Below are positions 16,843 through 19,154 of a stretch of 19,154 nt of DNA, piece after piece; the stretch's first letter is position 1; every line of letters starts with the position of its first letter. The notes beneath the pieces were generated by a model. The model worked only from the letters and a program-made list of their open reading frames with translations. It did no database searches and was not told where the DNA came from. Both the position numbers and the translations under genes were made by a program. Origin of the DNA: Muribaculaceae bacterium (GTDB lineage: Bacteria; Bacteroidota; Bacteroidia; Bacteroidales; Muribaculaceae); the NCBI GenBank assembly GCA_016292745.1, contig JAEDFO010000047.1, positions 1-19,154 on the forward strand. Reading direction: 5' to 3'.

Positions 16843-18024
16843 TTATTTACTTGAAATTTGGTTCATCATTGCAATTCCCATCTCAAGGCCACGCAATTCG
16901 GCAAGGCCACGCAAGCGGCCGATGCAGGAGTAACCGGGATTGGTGTGCTTTCGTAAATCATCGCACATCTGGTGGCCATGGTCGGGACGAATAGGAATCG
17001 AGACACCTCGCTGCTGCTGCACATCAAGCAGGGCACGCACCACATCGAACATAGGCACATCGCCTTCAAGATGATTGGCTTCGTAGAAGTTACCATCGGC
17101 ATCGCGCTTGGTGCTGCGCAGATGCACAAAGTTTATGCGATCGGCAAACCGACGCATCATCTGCGGCAGATTATTGTCGGCTCTAACGCCGAACGAGCCT
17201 GTGCACAGACACAATCCGTTGCTGTTGCAAGGCACGGCATCGATGATAGCCTGGAAGTCGTCGGCAGTACTTAGAATTCGAGGAAGTCCGAAAATAGGAT
17301 ATGGCGGGTCGTCGGGGTGAATGGCAAGCACAGCACCACATTCGTCGGCTACAGGGCATATTTCGGCAAGAAAATCGATGAGATTGCTGCGCAGACGATC
17401 GGCAGTGATGCCATCGTAACGGCTGAGTTCGGTTCGGAACTGGTCGATTGTGAAACTCTCTTCCGAGCCGGGAAGACCAGCAATAATATTTCGGGTCAAG
17501 CGGTTGCGCTCTTCGTCGGTCATCTGTTCCAGACGAGCCTTTGCAGCTTGCTTCTCGGCATCGGTATATTCGCTTTCAGCACCAGGGCGCTTGAGGATAT
17601 ATAGGTCGAAAGCCATCATTGCAGCACGCTCGAAACGCAGAGCACGGCTTCCGTCGGGCATTTCGTAGGCCAAGTCGGTGCGAGTCCAGTCGAGAACGGG
17701 CATAAAGTTATAAGTGATATTCTTGATGCCGCATGCCGCAAGGTTGCGGATGCTTTGCTTATAGTTTTCGACATACCGATGGTAGTTGCCGGTTTGGGTC
17801 TTGATATGTTCGTGCACAGGAATGCTTTCTACGACGCTCCAGCGCAGCCCGGCATCTTCTATAATGCGCTTTCGCGCCTCGATTTCGTCGATTGTCCACA
17901 CCTCACCGTTAGGAATGTGGTGCAGTGCGTTGACAATGCCAGTGGCACCAGCCTGCTTGATGTCCTGAAGGCTGACAGGGTCGGACGGACCATACCAACG
18001 CCATGTTTTTTCGGAAAGTATCAT
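16843..18024 (-). CDS. uxuA: D-mannonate dehydratase UxuA
   Basis: The product is 393 residues, the standard length. UxuA dehydrates D-mannonate to 2-keto-3-deoxygluconate using a divalent metal in a TIM barrel. Family signatures are the N-terminal WRWYGPSDPVSL (8-19), GIVNALHHIPNGEVW (29-43), SIPVHEHIK (67-75), NFMPVLDWTRTDL (106-118), IHPDDPP (235-241), CTGSFG (274-279), FVHLRSTKR (299-307) and RPDHGH (346-351). The last four carry the metal-binding His, Cys and Asp residues. It begins 18 nt after the SDR gene and is followed by kdgK after 26 nt. Confidence 0.98.
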   Translation of the reverse strand: MILSEKTWRWYGPSDPVSLQDIKQAGATGIVNALHHIPNGEVWTIDEIEARKRIIEDAGLRWSVVESIPVHEHIKTQTGNYHRYVENYKQSIRNLAACGIKNITYNFMPVLDWTRTDLAYEMPDGSRALRFERAAMMAFDLYILKRPGAESEYTDAEKQAAKARLEQMTDEERNRLTRNIIAGLPGSEESFTIDQFRTELSRYDGITADRLRSNLIDFLAEICPVADECGAVLAIHPDDPPYPIFGLPRILSTADDFQAIIDAVPCNSNGLCLCTGSFGVRADNNLPQMMRRFADRINFVHLRSTKRDADGNFYEANHLEGDVPMFDVVRALLDVQQQRGVSIPIRPDHGHQMCDDLRKHTNPGYSCIGRLRGLAELRGLEMGIAMMNQISSK

Positions 18025-18042
18025 TGTAGTGAAATTGAATTT

Positions 18043-18852
18043 TTATATTGAGAAAGCATTGAACCCGCCGTCAACGATTATTTGAGTGCCGGTGACGAAC
18101 GACGAGGCATCGCTCACCAGATAATGCACGGCACCAAACAGTTCCTCGGGCTCTGCGAACCGGCCAGCCGGAGTGTGGGCAATTATACTCTTGGCGCGGT
18201 CAGTGTAGGAACCGTCGGCATTGGTGAGCAACGAACGGTTCTGGTCGGTGAGAAGGAATCCCGGCGTGATGGCATTGACGCGGATGTTCGGAGTGTATTT
18301 CGACGCCAATTCGGTGGCCATATACTGGGTGTAATTGAATATTGCAGCCTTTGCGGTGCCATAGCCACAAACACGAGTGAGAGGACGAAGCGCCGACTCT
18401 GATGAGAAGTTAAGGATTACACCTTTCTGTGCCTTTGCCATCGGCTCAACGAAAATCTGGGTAGGAATCATGGTTCCGAACAGGTTCAAGTCGACAACCT
18501 TGCGCACAGCCTCCACATCGAGGTCGAGGAATGTCTTCTCAGGCGGGATTGTTGCGCCTGGCATATTGCCACCGGCAGCATTGATTAGCACATCCACGCA
18601 ACCAAATTCGGTCAGGATGGTATCGCGGCAAACAGTAAGTGCCTCGCGGTCGAGCACATCTGCCTGAAGGAACCTGGCACGGCCTATTGCCGACAATTCT
18701 GTGGCAAGCGCATTGCCTTTTTCAACTGAACGACCTATGATTACAACTATTGCGCCTTGTTCCACCAGATAACGGGCAATGGCGCGTCCGAGAATACCGT
18801 AACCGCCGGTAATCACAATCACCTTATCAGAGATATCAAACAAATTAGTCAT
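18043..18852 (-). CDS. uxuB: SDR-family D-mannonate oxidoreductase (fructuronate reductase)
   Basis: The product is 269 residues, a classical short-chain dehydrogenase. It has the NAD(P)-binding TGGYGILG (15-22), NAAG (91-94), catalytic Ser151 in LNFSSES, Tyr164 and Lys168 in YGTAK, and the C-terminal VDGGF. Position as first gene, directly before uxuA, points to the reduction of D-fructuronate to D-mannonate. In Bacillus subtilis an SDR protein also fills this role, replacing the long-chain mannitol-dehydrogenase-type UxuB of enterics. No long-chain UxuB is present, so this is the only candidate in the operon. The family call is certain; the substrate rests on context. The ATG at 18852 directly precedes the nucleotide-binding domain. 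Confidence 0.87.
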   Translation of the reverse strand: MTNLFDISDKVIVITGGYGILGRAIARYLVEQGAIVVIIGRSVEKGNALATELSAIGRARFLQADVLDREALTVCRDTILTEFGCVDVLINAAGGNMPGATIPPEKTFLDLDVEAVRKVVDLNLFGTMIPTQIFVEPMAKAQKGVILNFSSESALRPLTRVCGYGTAKAAIFNYTQYMATELASKYTPNIRVNAITPGFLLTDQNRSLLTNADGSYTDRAKSIIAHTPAGRFAEPEELFGAVHYLVSDASSFVTGTQIIVDGGFNAFSI

Positions 18853-18856
18853 GTTT

Positions 18857-18876
18857 TATTGGTATAATATATTGGT
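18857..18876. repeat. Tandem TATTGGT direct repeat next to the operon start codon
   Basis: Two perfect 7-bp copies of TATTGGT occupy 18857-18863 and 18870-18876, a 13-bp period, and end 4 nt before the SDR ATG as read on the minus strand. TTGGT half-sites recall the core of enteric ExuR/UxuR operators, but those are palindromic and these are direct repeats, so the resemblance may be chance in AT-rich DNA. The copies overlap the ribosome-binding region. Confidence 0.3.
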
Positions 18877-18891
18877 CATGAAGATTTTTCA

Positions 18892-18913
18892 TTGCCACAA
18901 AATTGTGTGGCGA
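18892..18913 (-). promoter_or_regulatory. Leader hairpin in the hexuronate operon 5' UTR
   Basis: The arms TTGCCACA (18892-18899) and TGTGGCGA (18906-18913) give an 8-bp stem with one G-T wobble and a 6-nt loop, about 40 nt upstream of the first start codon and inside the predicted leader. No U-tract follows on the transcript, so it is not a simple terminator. It could be an operator or a leader RNA structure. Confidence 0.4.
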
Positions 18914-18924
18914 CAAGTAATTAC

Positions 18925-18954
18925 AAGAGTTAATAGAGTTGTTGTCAAACTCTT
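18925..18954 (-). promoter_or_regulatory. Competing inverted repeats in the hexuronate leader
   Basis: AAGAGTT (18925-18931) and AGAGTT (18935-18940) are near-identical copies, and both can pair with the single complementary segment AACTCTT (18948-18954). The two pairings are mutually exclusive, with a loop of 7 nt or about 16 nt. Such an arrangement can act as a switch in a leader RNA or as overlapping operator half-sites. The arms are short, so it may also be coincidental. Confidence 0.35.
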
Positions 18955-18983
18955 ACACTAGCAGCTTGATTCGGTTGACAGCA

Positions 18984-19014
18984 CAAAATTATTCAATTGC
19001 AACCAAATCACAAA
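18984..19014 (-). promoter_or_regulatory. Sigma-ABfr consensus promoter of the hexuronate operon
   Basis: On the minus strand: TTTG (19014-19011), 19-nt spacer, TAATTTTG (18991-18984). This matches the Bacteroidales consensus exactly and has the same box sequences and spacing as the exporter-operon promoter in this window. It predicts transcription starting near 18977 and a leader of about 125 nt before the SDR ATG at 18852, long enough to hold the hairpins seen there. Confidence 0.8.
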
Positions 19015-19020
19015 ATTTTT

Positions 19021-19066
19021 AAGTATACAATAGATGTGAATACTTCCACAGCACAGGATATTCTGT
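19021..19066. promoter_or_regulatory. Two palindromes upstream of the hexuronate promoter
   Basis: A perfect inverted repeat AAGTAT (19021-19026) and ATACTT (19040-19045), spaced 13 nt, lies just upstream of the -33 box. Beyond it, ACAGGATATTCTGT (19053-19066) is a 14-bp near-palindrome with one mismatched symmetric pair class (A/G and C/T). Their position upstream of -33 suits activator binding. The regulator is not visible in the window. Confidence 0.35.
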
Positions 19067-19099
19067 CCACGAACTGATTGGGGACTAATGGCAACGTCC

Positions 19100-19154
19100 T
19101 CACTTGGCCCAGTTTGCGCGGTCAAGGTTTCGGTAGCTGATGGCCTCCTGAATG
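19100..19154 (-). CDS. Probable C-terminal end of an unidentified gene
   Basis: The minus strand from the window edge reads 17 sense codons (IQEAISYRNLDRANWAK) and a TGA at 19102-19100. Codon choice (GAG, GCC, ATC, AGC, TAC, AAC, GAC) is GC-rich at third positions, like the neighbouring genes. A second minus-strand frame also stays open here, but its translation is less protein-like. The fragment is too short to identify. If real, it is a codirectional gene ending 247 nt before the SDR start, with the hexuronate promoter in between. Confidence 0.5.
   Translation of the reverse strand, partial: IQEAISYRNLDRANWAK

Overview
The window looks like chromosomal DNA of a gut-type Bacteroidota (order Bacteroidales). 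The evidence is a type IX secretion protein (PorQ), an outer-membrane beta-barrel receptor with a CarboxypepD_reg-like N-domain, and two intergenic regions that each carry a textbook Bacteroidales sigma-ABfr promoter (TTTG-N19-TAATTTTG). GC content is moderate, with GC-rich third codon positions. A Muribaculaceae-like genome would fit, but that family assignment is an inference. No mobile elements, CRISPR arrays, rRNA or tRNA genes were recognised. The window is densely coding and no gap between genes exceeds about 260 bases.

Layout, left to right. (1) 1-1892, minus: the N-terminal 630 residues of a TonB-receptor-like outer-membrane protein, cut by the window edge. (2) 2152-3812, plus: lpxB (lipid A disaccharide synthase), then a low-molecular-weight tyrosine phosphatase 2 nt downstream. 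(3) 3799-6051, minus: a periplasmic GH78 alpha-L-rhamnosidase-like enzyme whose 3' end overlaps the phosphatase gene tail to tail. (4) 6127-10921, minus: a four-gene export operon, tolC-type channel > HlyD adaptor > two ABC-2 permeases. It has no ATPase gene and is driven by a consensus promoter with a nested hairpin in its leader. (5) 11107-12147, minus: porQ. (6) 12262-18852, minus: a hexuronate catabolic operon in the order SDR mannonate oxidoreductase > uxuA > kdgK > eda > exuT-like MFS transporter > uxaC. (7) 19100-19154, minus: probable last 17 codons of another gene.

The hexuronate operon encodes a complete glucuronate route: uptake (MFS), glucuronate to fructuronate (UxaC), to mannonate (SDR), to KDG (UxuA), to KDPG (kinase), to pyruvate plus glyceraldehyde-3-phosphate (Eda). 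No altronate-branch genes (uxaA, uxaB) are in view. The operon's upstream region holds a perfect promoter and several symmetric or repeated elements that look like operators or leader structure.

Most of the window is ordinary metabolism. The parts most worth a second look are the ATPase-less ABC-2 exporter operon, the structured leaders of the exporter and hexuronate operons, and the lpxB-phosphatase pair. I do not see convincing evidence for an entirely new system.
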